Shown in pieces: positions 8,844-17,077 of a stretch of DNA of 64,000 nt. The DNA is from Allobrachymonas denitrificans DSM 15123 (GTDB lineage Bacteria; Pseudomonadota; Gammaproteobacteria; Burkholderiales; Burkholderiaceae_C): positions 186,001 to 250,000 of the forward strand of contig NZ_FOCW01000001.1 in assembly GCF_900110225.1 (NCBI RefSeq). Reading direction: 5' to 3'. A program made the position numbers and the translations under genes. The notes below the pieces were generated by a model. It saw only the letters and a program-made list of their open reading frames with translations. It made no database searches and was not told the DNA's origin. How positions within the stretch are numbered: position 1 is the first letter of the stretch; every line of letters begins with the position of its first letter.

Positions 8844-8907
8844 CGGAGGGGCGGAGGGGCGGAGGGGCGGAGGGGCGGAGGGGCGGCGGGGCGGCGGGGC
8901 GGCGGGG
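8844..8907. repeat. 8-bp G-rich tandem repeat, eight units
   Basis: Five perfect copies of CGGAGGGG are followed by three of CGGCGGGG, 64 bp in all. The array fills nearly the whole gap between the stop codons of two convergent EamA transporter genes. Every unit carries a GGGG run, so the plus strand could form G-quadruplexes. The two unit types in blocks look like slippage-driven expansion of two variants. Confidence 0.97.
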
Positions 8908-8908
8908 T

Positions 8909-9763
8909 CTAGCTTCGCCGGAACACCAGCAGCAGCCCCGCCAGGATGGCCACCATGCCGGCCACGGCCAGGGCCGGCATGGCGTTCCCGAGGATCAGGA
9001 AGTCCAGAATCACCGTGACCACCGGTACCAGATAGAACAGGCTGGTCACGTTCACCAGATTGCCGCTGCGGATCAGGCGGTACAGCAGCAGCTGCGCCAC
9101 CACCGAAATCACCAGACCCAGCCAGAGCAGCGGAATCAGGAAATCGGGGCTCCACTCGAAGTGGAAGGGCTGGGTGGGCAGCACCAGCAGATACAGCAGC
9201 AGCGTCACCAGATACTGCAGCGGCAGCACCTGGGCCGGTGCCTGCCGGATGCGCTTCTGCAGCAGCGCGCCGAAAGTAGTGCAGAGCAGAGCACCCAGTG
9301 CAAATGCCATGCCGAGACCGGACAGCCTGGTCAGCACCAGACTCTGGTACACCACCAGCACCAGACCACCCAGTGCCAGCAGCAGGCCCGACAGGCGCGC
9401 GGCGGAGAAGCGGCGCTCGGTCAGCAGCAGCGTCAGGATGGGCTGCACGCCCAGCAGCGTGGCCAGCAGCCCCGGCGTCACGCCGTGCGCCATGGCCTGG
9501 AAGTAGCAGACCGAATAGAAGCCGATCATCAGCAGGCCGGTGCTGGCCACCTGCCAGCGGGTGCCGGGCTCGGGCAGCCATTGCCTGCGTGGCACGCCAA
9601 TGATCAGCAGCACCCCCAGCGCCATGGCGAAGCGCAGGATCAGCAGGGCAAAGACGGAGCCATGGTCCAGGCCCCAGCGGGTGAAAATGGCCGCGCTGCC
9701 CCAGAGCAGCACGAAGGAGGACATGGCGGCAGGCGCCGCCCATCGGGAAGATTGTGAAGACAT
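8909..9763 (-). CDS. EamA/DMT-superfamily exporter, second copy
   Basis: A 284-residue transporter with ten hydrophobic segments in two EamA repeats. The ATG at 9763 follows GAGGG at 7 nt; an open frame extends 21 codons further upstream but lacks a Shine-Dalgarno. The stop lies one base from the G-rich repeat array. It is only distantly related to the exporter at 7933, and the two converge, so this is not a simple recent duplication. Substrate unknown; no regulator is adjacent on its own side. Confidence 0.9.
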   Translation of the reverse strand: MSSQSSRWAAPAAMSSFVLLWGSAAIFTRWGLDHGSVFALLILRFAMALGVLLIIGVPRRQWLPEPGTRWQVASTGLLMIGFYSVCYFQAMAHGVTPGLLATLLGVQPILTLLLTERRFSAARLSGLLLALGGLVLVVYQSLVLTRLSGLGMAFALGALLCTTFGALLQKRIRQAPAQVLPLQYLVTLLLYLLVLPTQPFHFEWSPDFLIPLLWLGLVISVVAQLLLYRLIRSGNLVNVTSLFYLVPVVTVILDFLILGNAMPALAVAGMVAILAGLLLVFRRS

Positions 9764-10180
9764 GAAACCCTCATCTGTCAGAAACGAACCAGCCCCGTTT
9801 AGGCGCTGCAAGGCGCAGTGCCACAAAGGATGAAAACGGGGGTGCGAAGTGGCCGGTCAGCCGTGCACAACGACGCGCGGCGGATGGACGCCAGTCACGA
9901 CGCTGCCGGGCGGTGGCGCGACAGAAGAGGGAAGGGGAGGATTGGCTGCGTGCACGCGCACACCCCTGCTGCGCAGAAATGCGAACGATGGGATGGAGAG
10001 TGCGGACGGTGCCATGGGAGATGTCGAAACAGGAAAGTTGTCTGAAATGGTAGCAGCTTCCTGCCCGGAGTGGCAGGTTTTGTGGCGGGTGCGTGCACTG
10101 GCAGTTACTGCGATACCGCTGGCGGTGCGGTGCGACGGGACAAGGCCTAGCTCTTTCGGCGGATACCGGAAAAAACGGGG
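9764..10180. other. Intergenic stretch between the divergent EamA and modA genes
   Basis: About 420 bp without a convincing gene. Short open frames here lack ribosome-binding sites and read as low-complexity or Arg/Ser-rich protein. It should hold the promoter of the minus-strand exporter on the left and lead into the ModE operator on the right. No strong terminator or recognisable repeat is seen. Confidence 0.5.
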
Positions 10181-10204
10181 CGTGATATATTCGTCTACAT
10201 AACG
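10181..10204. promoter_or_regulatory. ModE operator overlapping the modA promoter
   Basis: The 24-bp site consists of CGTGATATATTC then GTCTACATAACG. It matches the Escherichia coli modA operator (as recalled) at about 20 of 24 positions, including the invariant CG-T-ATAT left arm and TACATAACG right arm. A -10-like TATATT (10186-10191) lies inside it, so bound molybdate-ModE would block transcription. It is 23 bp before the modA ATG. The cognate regulator is encoded at the end of the same operon. Confidence 0.85.
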
Positions 10205-10227
10205 CATTTCCCTAGGAGATTCTGCCC

Positions 10228-10989
10228 ATGTCCCGCTTCCGTCCCGTTCTTCGCGCCGTGTCCGTACTGGCCCTGCTCGGCGCCAGCGCCCTCTCGCACG
10301 CGGCCGAAATCACCGTGTCGGCTGCCGCCAGCCTCACGAATGCCTTCAAGGACATCGGCCAGGCCTACGAAAAGCAGTATCCCGATGCCAAGGTGCGCTT
10401 CAACTTTGCCGCCTCCGGTCCGCTGCTGCAGCAGATTGCCAAGGGCGCACCGGTGGACGTGTTTGCCTCGGCCGACCAGGAAACCATGGACAAGGCCCAG
10501 CAGCAGGGCCTGCTGCAGGCCGGCACACGCCAGGACTTTGCCCGCAACACCCTGGTGCTGATCGTGCCTGCCGACAGCAAGCTGCCGCTGCGCACCCTGG
10601 CTGACCTGCGCCGTGCCGACGTCAAGCGCATCGCCGTCGGTAACCCCGACAGCGTGCCGGTGGGCCGCTACAGCAAGCAGGCGCTGGAGACCGCCGGCCA
10701 GTGGACGGCACTGCAGCCCAAGGTGATCAACACGCAAAGCGTGCGCCAGTCGCTCGACTATGTGGCGCGCGGCGAGGTCGAGGCCGGGTTCGTTTACGCC
10801 ACCGACGCAGCCATCATGCCGCAGAAGGTGCGCGCGCTGTTCACCGTGCCCACCACCAAGCCGGTGAGCTACCCGATCGCCACCATCGGCACCAGCCAGC
10901 AGCAGGTCGAAGCCAAGCGCTTTGCCCGCTATGTGCTGTCGCCGCAAGGCCAGGCCGTGCTGCAGCGCTACGGTTTCAGCAAGCCCTGA
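10228..10989 (+). CDS. modA: Molybdate-binding periplasmic protein ModA
   Basis: ModA captures molybdate or tungstate in the periplasm and delivers it to ModBC. The 253-residue precursor has a Sec signal peptide ending ...SALSHA|AE around residue 25. The mature protein begins ITVSAAASLTNAFKDIG, the ModA signature whose Ser residues bind the oxyanion. Further family motifs are FNFAASGPLLQQI, DVFASADQETMD and NTLVLIVP. AGGAG lies 8-12 nt before the ATG. It is the first gene of the mod operon, directly behind the ModE operator. Confidence 0.97.
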   Translation: MSRFRPVLRAVSVLALLGASALSHAAEITVSAAASLTNAFKDIGQAYEKQYPDAKVRFNFAASGPLLQQIAKGAPVDVFASADQETMDKAQQQGLLQAGTRQDFARNTLVLIVPADSKLPLRTLADLRRADVKRIAVGNPDSVPVGRYSKQALETAGQWTALQPKVINTQSVRQSLDYVARGEVEAGFVYATDAAIMPQKVRALFTVPTTKPVSYPIATIGTSQQQVEAKRFARYVLSPQGQAVLQRYGFSKP

Positions 10990-11015
10990 GTCTCCACGCC
11001 GGTATCTGAACCACC

Positions 11016-11693
11016 ATGGACCAGGTCGCATCCGCACTGACCCTCTCGCTCAAGGTGGCGGGGCTGGCCACGCTGGTCGATCTGGTGCTGGGCGTGGCTG
11101 TCGGCTACCTGCTGGCGCGCAAGCGCTTTCCGGGGCGTGAATTGCTCGATACCGTGCTGACGCTGCCCATGGTGATGCCGCCTACCGTGCTTGGCTACTA
11201 CCTGCTGGTGCTGCTGGGCCGCAAGGGCTGGCTGGGCGGCTGGCTGCAGGACACCTTCGGCATCAACCTGATTTTCACCTGGCAGGGCGCGGTGATTGCC
11301 GCCAGCGTGGTGGCGTTTCCGCTGGTGTTCAAGCCGGCTCGCGCCGCGTTCGAGGCGGTGGACGGCCGGCTGGAACAGGCCGCGCGCGTGCTCGGCGTGA
11401 GCGAGTGGGGTGTGCTCTGGCGCGTGACGCTGCCGCTGGCCTGGCGCGGCATCCTGGCCGGCCTGCTGCTGGCCTTTGCGCGTGCCATGGGCGAGTTCGG
11501 AGCCACGCTGATGGTCGCCGGCAGCATTCCCGACCAGACGCAGACGCTGTCGATTGCCGTGTACGAGGCGGTGCAGGCGGGGCAGGACGATGTGGCCAAC
11601 ATGCTGGTGCTGATCATCTCCGTCACCTGCGTCGCCATCCTGCTGGCAGCGGGCAAGCTGGCGCCCGGGCGCATTGCGGCGCGGGAGGGCTGA
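11016..11693 (+). CDS. modB: Molybdate ABC transporter permease ModB
   Basis: A 225-residue inner-membrane permease with about five hydrophobic helices. The EAA loop that contacts the ATPase is visible near residues 125-150 (EQAARVLGVSEWGVLWRVTL). The segment LPMVMPPTVLGYYLLVLLG is characteristic of ModB. It lies 26 bp after modA and ends 4 bp before modC, so the three are one transcript. Confidence 0.96.
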   Translation: MDQVASALTLSLKVAGLATLVDLVLGVAVGYLLARKRFPGRELLDTVLTLPMVMPPTVLGYYLLVLLGRKGWLGGWLQDTFGINLIFTWQGAVIAASVVAFPLVFKPARAAFEAVDGRLEQAARVLGVSEWGVLWRVTLPLAWRGILAGLLLAFARAMGEFGATLMVAGSIPDQTQTLSIAVYEAVQAGQDDVANMLVLIISVTCVAILLAAGKLAPGRIAAREG

Positions 11694-11697
11694 GCGC

Positions 11698-12462
11698 ATG
11701 TTCGACATGGCCATCGACAAGGTGCTGCACTCGGGCGAGCGGCATTTTCATCTGCAGTTGCAGTGGCGCTCGGAGCATCGCCGTGTGGTGCTGCTGGGCG
11801 GTTCGGGCGCGGGCAAGACGCTCACGCTCAAGGCCATTGCCGGCCTGCTGCAGCCCGATGCCGGCCATATCCGCGTGGCCGGCCGCGCGCTGTTCGACGC
11901 CGCGCAGGGCATCAACCTCACGCCGCAGCAGCGCCATGTGGGCTATGTGTTCCAGGACTATGCGCTGTTTCCGCACCTGACGGTGCGCCAGAATATCGGC
12001 TTCGGCCTGCAGCGCGGCTGGCGCAATCCCCGCCCGCGCGTGCGCCATCCCGAGGTGGACCAGTGGCTGGAAGCGCTGCACATCGAGCCGCTGGCCGAAC
12101 AGATGCCGCACCAGCTGTCTGGCGGCCAGCGCCAGCGCGTGGCCCTTGCTCGCGCGCTGGCGGCGCAACCGGGAGCCTTGCTGCTGGATGAGCCCTTCTC
12201 CGCGCTCGATCCCGCCCTGCGCCAGGCCCTGCGCGATGAGCTGGACAGCCTGCAGCGACGCCTGCAGCTTCCGATGATTCTGATCACGCACGATCCGGAG
12301 GATGCACGCCAGCTGGGCGATCACATCATCCATCTGCAGGACGGGCAGGTGTTGCGCGAGGAACTGGCGGGGGCGCCCGGGGCGCGGCAGATCCGGCCGG
12401 AGCGCGCGTCCGCGTCCTCTGGGGTGCCCCATGTCCGCAGTGCCCTGCCTGTTGCGACCTGA
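11698..12462 (+). CDS. modC: Molybdate ABC transporter ATPase ModC, short form without the Mop domain
   Basis: This is the ATP-hydrolysing subunit for molybdate import. Walker A GGSGAGKT, Q-loop VFQDYALFPHLTV, signature LSGGQRQRVALARAL, Walker B LLLDEPFSAL and the switch histidine in ILITHD are all present. Canonical ModC is about 350 residues with a C-terminal Mop/TOBE regulatory domain; this one is 254 residues and stops soon after the ATPase core in a low-complexity tail. It probably lacks direct molybdate feedback inhibition. Its last 32 bp overlap the next gene in another frame. Confidence 0.94.
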   Translation: MFDMAIDKVLHSGERHFHLQLQWRSEHRRVVLLGGSGAGKTLTLKAIAGLLQPDAGHIRVAGRALFDAAQGINLTPQQRHVGYVFQDYALFPHLTVRQNIGFGLQRGWRNPRPRVRHPEVDQWLEALHIEPLAEQMPHQLSGGQRQRVALARALAAQPGALLLDEPFSALDPALRQALRDELDSLQRRLQLPMILITHDPEDARQLGDHIIHLQDGQVLREELAGAPGARQIRPERASASSGVPHVRSALPVAT

Positions 12463-13840
12463 CGGCCGCCCCTTCACGATGGCGGACCTGGACGCGCCCA
12501 TGCAGCCGGCCTCGGCAGAGCGCATGGTGATGCACGTGATGCGTGCGGCCCAGCAGGGCGATGTGCCGCTCTACACCTGGACGCTGGGTCTTCCGCAACC
12601 GCAGCTGCTGGCCTTGCTGGCCGTTCTCTATCCCGAACTGGCGCCGCTGCAGGGCATTTCCGATGCCAGCTACCGCCTGCTTCACGCGCAGGTGCCGCCC
12701 CGGCAGCACCGTCTGGCAGCGCGCCTGCTGGAGTGCGCCGCCCCCCACCCGGACCGGCTGCATCTGGGCGCCATGGCGCGCGCCCTGGCCATGGCCTGCG
12801 CCGGCGAAGATGAACTCTGGCAAGATGCCGGATTGTCCAGCCCGCAGGCCTTGCAGGAGCTGTTGCGGGTGCGGTTCCCGGGTGTGCCGCTGGGCGGCCA
12901 GCCGGTGGACAAGCCATGGCTCTGGCGCTGGCTGGAGGCCATCCCCATGAATGTTCCCGCAGGAGGATCCCCCGTGTCGCACGATGCATCCCGCGGCGAG
13001 CCGCATGACGCTGCCAGCGAGGCAGTGGCGCAGCCCGCCAGCCCGCCCATCGGCCTGCAAGGCCAGCTCAGCATGACGGTGCAGGGCGAACTGCTCGGCG
13101 GTGCCCGCCAGGTGGCCCTGCTTGAAGCCATCGCCAGCACCGGCTCCATCACCCACGCGGCCAAGGCCGTCGGCGTCAGCTACAAGGGCGCCTGGGACAG
13201 CATCGACCACATGAACCAGCTCGCCGGCGAGCCCCTGCTGGAGCGCAGCAGCGGCGGCAAGGGCGGCGGCGGCACGCGCCTCACGCAGCGCGGCCAGCAG
13301 CTGGTGGAAAACTTTCGCCAGATCGAGGCCGAACACCAGAAGTTTCTCGCCTTGCTCTCCCAACAGGCCGCCGGCATGGCGGACGACTATTTGCTCATGA
13401 GGAAAATGGCCATGAAAACCAGTGCCCGCAACCAGTTCGCCGGAACCGTGCGTTCCATCCACACCGGCGCGGTCAACGACGAAGTGGTGATCGCCATTGG
13501 CGGCGGCCATGAACTCGTCGCCATCGTCACGCACGACAGCGTGGTCAGCCTCGGCCTGCAGGTCGGTGGCCCGGCCATTGCGCTGGTGAAATCCTCCTCC
13601 GTGCTGCTGGCGACCGAGGTGGAGAGCGTGCGCTTCTCTGCACGCAACCGACTGAGCGGCCGCATCAGCCGCGTGCATCCCGGCGCGGTCAATACCGAGG
13701 TGGTGCTGGATCTGGGCGAGGGTCAGTCCCTTGCCGCCATCATCACTCAGGGCAGCGCCGATGCGCTGGAACTGGCCGAGGGGCAGACGGCCACGGCGCT
13801 GTTCAAGGCGTCCAGCGTGATCGTGGCGGTGCCGGTCTGA
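12431..13840 (+). CDS. modE: NifQ-like domain joined in frame to molybdate regulator ModE
   Basis: One uninterrupted frame of 469 codons. Residues about 35-175 resemble NifQ, the molybdenum donor for nitrogenase cofactor: note the hallmark LWQDAGLSS at 129-137 followed by a FPG...W-RW-LEAIP block. The C-terminal C-x4-C-x2-C-x5-C motif that NifQ uses for its Mo-Fe-S cluster is absent. Residues about 182-469 are a full ModE: winged helix with THAAKAVGVSYKGAWDSID, then two Mop domains, each opening with SARN-x3-G. A perfect AGGAGG 7 nt before an in-frame GTG (12974) could start a separate 288-residue ModE. Thus the gene may make a fusion, a free ModE, or both. ModE represses mod genes when molybdate is bound. 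The upstream ATG (12431) overlaps modC and has only a weak ribosome-binding site. Confidence 0.85.
   Translation: MSAVPCLLRPDGRPFTMADLDAPMQPASAERMVMHVMRAAQQGDVPLYTWTLGLPQPQLLALLAVLYPELAPLQGISDASYRLLHAQVPPRQHRLAARLLECAAPHPDRLHLGAMARALAMACAGEDELWQDAGLSSPQALQELLRVRFPGVPLGGQPVDKPWLWRWLEAIPMNVPAGGSPVSHDASRGEPHDAASEAVAQPASPPIGLQGQLSMTVQGELLGGARQVALLEAIASTGSITHAAKAVGVSYKGAWDSIDHMNQLAGEPLLERSSGGKGGGGTRLTQRGQQLVENFRQIEAEHQKFLALLSQQAAGMADDYLLMRKMAMKTSARNQFAGTVRSIHTGAVNDEVVIAIGGGHELVAIVTHDSVVSLGLQVGGPAIALVKSSSVLLATEVESVRFSARNRLSGRISRVHPGAVNTEVVLDLGEGQSLAAIITQGSADALELAEGQTATALFKASSVIVAVPV
12961..12976 (+). promoter_or_regulatory. Strong internal ribosome-binding site and GTG start for a free ModE
   Basis: AGGAGGATCCCCCGTG: a full-consensus Shine-Dalgarno, 7-nt spacer, and GTG in frame with ModE. 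A second in-frame option is ATG at 12947 preceded by GGAGG at 12934-12938. Two such sites exactly at the junction between the NifQ-like and ModE parts argue that ModE is also translated alone. Confidence 0.7.
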
Positions 13841-13903
13841 ATACGGCGCTTCCGGACAGCCCACAGTTCTGAAACCACCTGCTCCCGTACAGGCGGCACA
13901 GCC

Positions 13904-14431
13904 ATGCCACTCGATCCCATCGTGATGACCCCCATCGCCGTCATCCACACCCCGTTCAGGGAAGTGCGCGACGCGCCCATCCAGCCACTCGGAGGGCAGG
14001 GCGTGCGCGGCTCCATCGTACTCGATCCGGCCTATGCCGAGGGGCTGGCCGATGTGGACGGCTTCTCGCACCTCACGCTGGTCTACTGTTTCGACCGCAT
14101 TCATGCGCCAGCATTGCGCGTGGTGCCCTTCATGGATACGCAGGAGCGCGGCATCTTTGCCACCCGCGCGCCCAAGCGGCCCAATCGCATCGGCCTCTCC
14201 ACCGTGCGGCTGCGCAGCGTGCAGGGCTGTGTGCTCGAGATCGAGGATGTGGACATGCTGGACGGCACGCCGCTGCTGGACATCAAGCCCTTCTATCCGC
14301 GCTACGACAATCGCGCCGATGTGCGTCTGGGCTGGCTGGAGCGGGTCAAGGACCTGCCTGTGGAGCGGCTGAAGGCTGATGAGCGCTTCGTTGACAAGGG
14401 AGACGCCTTTCCATCATCGCCGTCACGGTAG
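13904..14431 (+). CDS. TrmO/TsaA-like tRNA methyltransferase (UPF0066 family)
   Basis: A 175-residue beta-barrel protein of the TsaA/TrmO family, which uses S-adenosylmethionine to methylate N6-threonylcarbamoyladenosine at tRNA position 37. Family motifs are IAVIHTPF near the start, the GFSHLTLVYCFD segment, and the signature RAPKRPNRIGLSTVRL. It lacks the C-terminal extension of enterobacterial TrmO (about 235 residues), so it is the short form whose substrate is less certain. It lies 63 bp after modE and may be the last gene of the mod transcript; short TsaA relatives are often near metal-handling genes, but a link to molybdenum is only inference. Confidence 0.82.
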   Translation: MPLDPIVMTPIAVIHTPFREVRDAPIQPLGGQGVRGSIVLDPAYAEGLADVDGFSHLTLVYCFDRIHAPALRVVPFMDTQERGIFATRAPKRPNRIGLSTVRLRSVQGCVLEIEDVDMLDGTPLLDIKPFYPRYDNRADVRLGWLERVKDLPVERLKADERFVDKGDAFPSSPSR

Positions 14432-14483
14432 AAGCAAGCAGGCCGCCAGGTTCTGAACGGCCGCGCAGCGCTTTCCGTCTGCC

Positions 14484-15164
14484 TCAGTGGCCTCGAGCCA
14501 GCTTGTCAAAGCCGTTCTCCACCGCATACACCGCGGCCTGCACGCGGCTGTGCAGGCTCAGCTTGCGCAGGATGTTCTGCACATGCACCTTGATGGTGCT
14601 TTCGGCCACGTCCAGCGTGCGCGCGATCTGCTTGTTGCTGGCGCCCTGGGCCAGCCAGGCCAGGGTTTCGCGCTCGCGCGGGGTGAGCGATTCGTATTCG
14701 GACGGTTGCTGCGTGGGCGCTGGCGCCCGCAGGCGCTGCACCAGCTTGGCCGTCATCTCGGGAGACAGCACGCTGTCGCCCTCCACGGCACGGCGGATGC
14801 TGCCGAGCAGGAAATCGGCATGGATGTTCTTGAGCAGATAGCCGCGCGCACCCAGGCGCATGCACTCGGCCAGATCCTCGCCATCTTCCGACACGGTCAG
14901 CATCAGCACCGCCAGTTCGGGCTGTGAACTGAGGATCTGCTCCAGCGCATCGCGGCCATGCATCACCGGCATGTCCAGGTCCAGCAGCACCGCATCGGGC
15001 TTGAGCTGTTCGGCCAGCTTCACGCCTTCCAGTCCGTCGCCGGCCTCGCCGACGATCTCGAAATCGCCCTGGCGCTGCAGCAGGGCCTTCAGGCCGCTGC
15101 GGAACAGGGTGTGGTCATCCACCAGCAGGATGCGTAGCGGTGGGGTGTCGGCGGGCATGATCAT
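14484..15164 (-). CDS. narL: Nitrate/nitrite response regulator NarL
   Basis: A 226-residue response regulator. The receiver domain (about residues 10-130) has the acidic pair in LLVDDH, the phosphorylatable Asp in AVLLDLDMP and the conserved Lys in YLLKNIH. The C-terminal LuxR-type HTH contains LTPRERETLAWLAQGASNKQ and VAESTIKVHVQNILRKL, very close to NarL/NarP. Phosphorylated by NarX, it would activate nar and repress alternative anaerobic pathways. Its ATG overlaps the narX stop as ATGA, so the two are translationally coupled. Confidence 0.95.
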   Translation of the reverse strand: MIMPADTPPLRILLVDDHTLFRSGLKALLQRQGDFEIVGEAGDGLEGVKLAEQLKPDAVLLDLDMPVMHGRDALEQILSSQPELAVLMLTVSEDGEDLAECMRLGARGYLLKNIHADFLLGSIRRAVEGDSVLSPEMTAKLVQRLRAPAPTQQPSEYESLTPRERETLAWLAQGASNKQIARTLDVAESTIKVHVQNILRKLSLHSRVQAAVYAVENGFDKLARGH

Positions 15165-17077
15165 GTCGCAATCCGTTGATTCTGGGGCAGCAGCAGCGAC
15201 ACTTGCGTGCCGCCCTCTGCCTGGCGGTGAATGGTAACGCTGGCGTGGATGCGGTGGGCGCGCTCCTGCATGATGGACAGGCCCACATGGTGGGCACGGC
15301 GCTCTTCCATCTCGTCGGCATCGATGCCGCGGCCATTGTCGGTGATGGTCATGACAAAGTCGTCCTCGTTGCGGATGGCAACGGCCACTGCACTGGCCTG
15401 TGCGTGCTTGCGCACGTTCGACAGCGCTTCCTGCAGGATGAAGATCACCTGCAGCTGCTGCTGCGGATCCAGGGGCAGGCCTTCGCCTTCCATGCGCAGC
15501 GTGGTGTGCACGCCGGTCTGTGATTCAAAGCGCGCCAGCAGGGAGCGTACGGCCTCGGGCAACTCCTGCTTGCTGATGCGCACGCGGAAGTTGAGCAGCA
15601 GCTCGCGCACATCCTCGTAGCTTTCCTGCACGCCGGCACGGATGAAGGCCAGGTTCTCCTGCGCCTGTTCCCTCTCGCCGGCCGCCACGGCCGCTTCCAG
15701 CATCTGCACCTGCAGGTTGAGGAAGGAGAGCGACTGCGCGATGCTGTCGTGCAGGCCCTGTGCCATCAGGTTGCGCTCCTCCATCACGGCGAGCTGGCGG
15801 TCGCTGGCCGCCAGGCGTGTGTTGGCAATCGCCACGCCCAGATGGCTGCCGAGTGCCTCCAGCAACTGCTGCGTCTCGGCGCCGGGCTGTTCGCCATCGC
15901 GGAAGAACAGCGTGAAGATGCCCAGATCCTGCTGGTTGGCACGGATCTGGAACACCGTGACGGCGTCGAAGCCGGCGTTCTGGCAGGGCAGGGAGGGGAT
16001 CAGCGGCACCTGGTGTTCCGTGCGGTCGATGCGGCGCAGCACGGTTTCGCCGCTCTGTACGCTCTGGCCGCAGTAGCAGGCATTTACGCGCGAGCACTCC
16101 TGCTGCGTCAGCAGGGCATCGGGCAGGCCCACCTGCACCACGGCGTCGATCTTGCCGCGTTCGCTGTCCAGCAGGCGCACGGCACCGGCAGTGGCGCCGG
16201 TCAGTTGCATCACCTGCTTCAGGAAGCCCTCGCAGGTGTCTTCCAGGTCGTGCGACTGGTGCAGAAAGGTGGTGACCTGGTACAGCGCTGCCAGCTGCCG
16301 GTTGTTGCTTTCCAGTTCCTGCGTCTTGGCCGCGACCTTCTGCTCCATGGTGTGTACCAGTCCCTGCAGGCGGCCGGCCATCTGGTTGAAGCCTTCCGAC
16401 AGCGCACCGAACTCGTCCTGGGTGTCCAGCTCCACACGGCTGCCCAGATCGCCCTGGCTCAGCCGCTGCATGCCCTGGTGCAGCTGGTTCACCGGCAGGA
16501 TCACCAGCAGGTAGAGCAGATACATCATGCTGAGTGCGCCCACGGTGGCCATGCCGATCAGCACCAGCTGGAACACGCGCAGCATGGAGGTGTTGCGGGC
16601 GTTGTCGATCTCGATCAGCTGCACCAGCCGGTCGATGCCGTCCACGAAGGCATCGGCCTCTCGGTCCAGCGTCTGTGCGCCCGTGGCCTGCAACTGGCCG
16701 GGCTGCAGCAGCGGCACCATGCGCTGCTGCCAGTGGTTGCGGATCCAGTCGGCCTGGGCGTGCACCTCGGGCGTATCGGGCAGGAACAGCGGGCGCGCCG
16801 GATCGCCGGCAATCAGGCGGTCCAGCGTGGTCTGGAATTTCGTGCGCTGCTCCTCGATCACCGCAGGGGGCTCGTTCTGGCTCAGCAGCATCACGGTGCG
16901 GTAGGTGCGCATGCGCAGGCTGCCGGCGTCGTTGATGGCGGCAGCGCCCCCCTCGAGCTTCCACGACAGCAGCAGCGTGAAGCCGATGGAGATCATGGCC
17001 ACGACCAGCCACAGCACCGAGAGCACCAGCAGTTTGGTGCTCAGGCTGTGGCGACTGGGGAGCTGGTCGAGATTCAT
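15161..17077 (-). CDS. narX: Nitrate/nitrite sensor histidine kinase NarX
   Basis: A 638-residue membrane kinase. Two transmembrane segments (about 15-38 and 170-195) flank a periplasmic helical sensor containing the P-box, INDAGSLRMRTYR, which binds nitrate and nitrite. A HAMP linker follows, then a cysteine-bearing central module (CSRVNACYCGQS) as in NarX, the phosphoacceptor histidine in GLHDSIAQSL, and an HATPase domain with DNGRGID. It pairs with NarL downstream. Its start overlaps the carbonic anhydrase stop by 4 bp, making moaA, can, narX and narL one minus-strand operon. Confidence 0.95.
   Translation of the reverse strand: MNLDQLPSRHSLSTKLLVLSVLWLVVAMISIGFTLLLSWKLEGGAAAINDAGSLRMRTYRTVMLLSQNEPPAVIEEQRTKFQTTLDRLIAGDPARPLFLPDTPEVHAQADWIRNHWQQRMVPLLQPGQLQATGAQTLDREADAFVDGIDRLVQLIEIDNARNTSMLRVFQLVLIGMATVGALSMMYLLYLLVILPVNQLHQGMQRLSQGDLGSRVELDTQDEFGALSEGFNQMAGRLQGLVHTMEQKVAAKTQELESNNRQLAALYQVTTFLHQSHDLEDTCEGFLKQVMQLTGATAGAVRLLDSERGKIDAVVQVGLPDALLTQQECSRVNACYCGQSVQSGETVLRRIDRTEHQVPLIPSLPCQNAGFDAVTVFQIRANQQDLGIFTLFFRDGEQPGAETQQLLEALGSHLGVAIANTRLAASDRQLAVMEERNLMAQGLHDSIAQSLSFLNLQVQMLEAAVAAGEREQAQENLAFIRAGVQESYEDVRELLLNFRVRISKQELPEAVRSLLARFESQTGVHTTLRMEGEGLPLDPQQQLQVIFILQEALSNVRKHAQASAVAVAIRNEDDFVMTITDNGRGIDADEMEERRAHHVGLSIMQERAHRIHASVTIHRQAEGGTQVSLLLPQNQRIAT

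Noticed and set aside
8844-8907. Short CRISPR-like array
   Set aside because: The units are 8 bp with no spacers; a simple tandem repeat.
12302-12430. Extension of the NifQ-like/ModE gene further into modC
   Set aside because: The upstream residues are Arg/Cys/Trp-rich out-of-frame translation of modC, with no start signal; the ATG at 12431 is the first sensible start.
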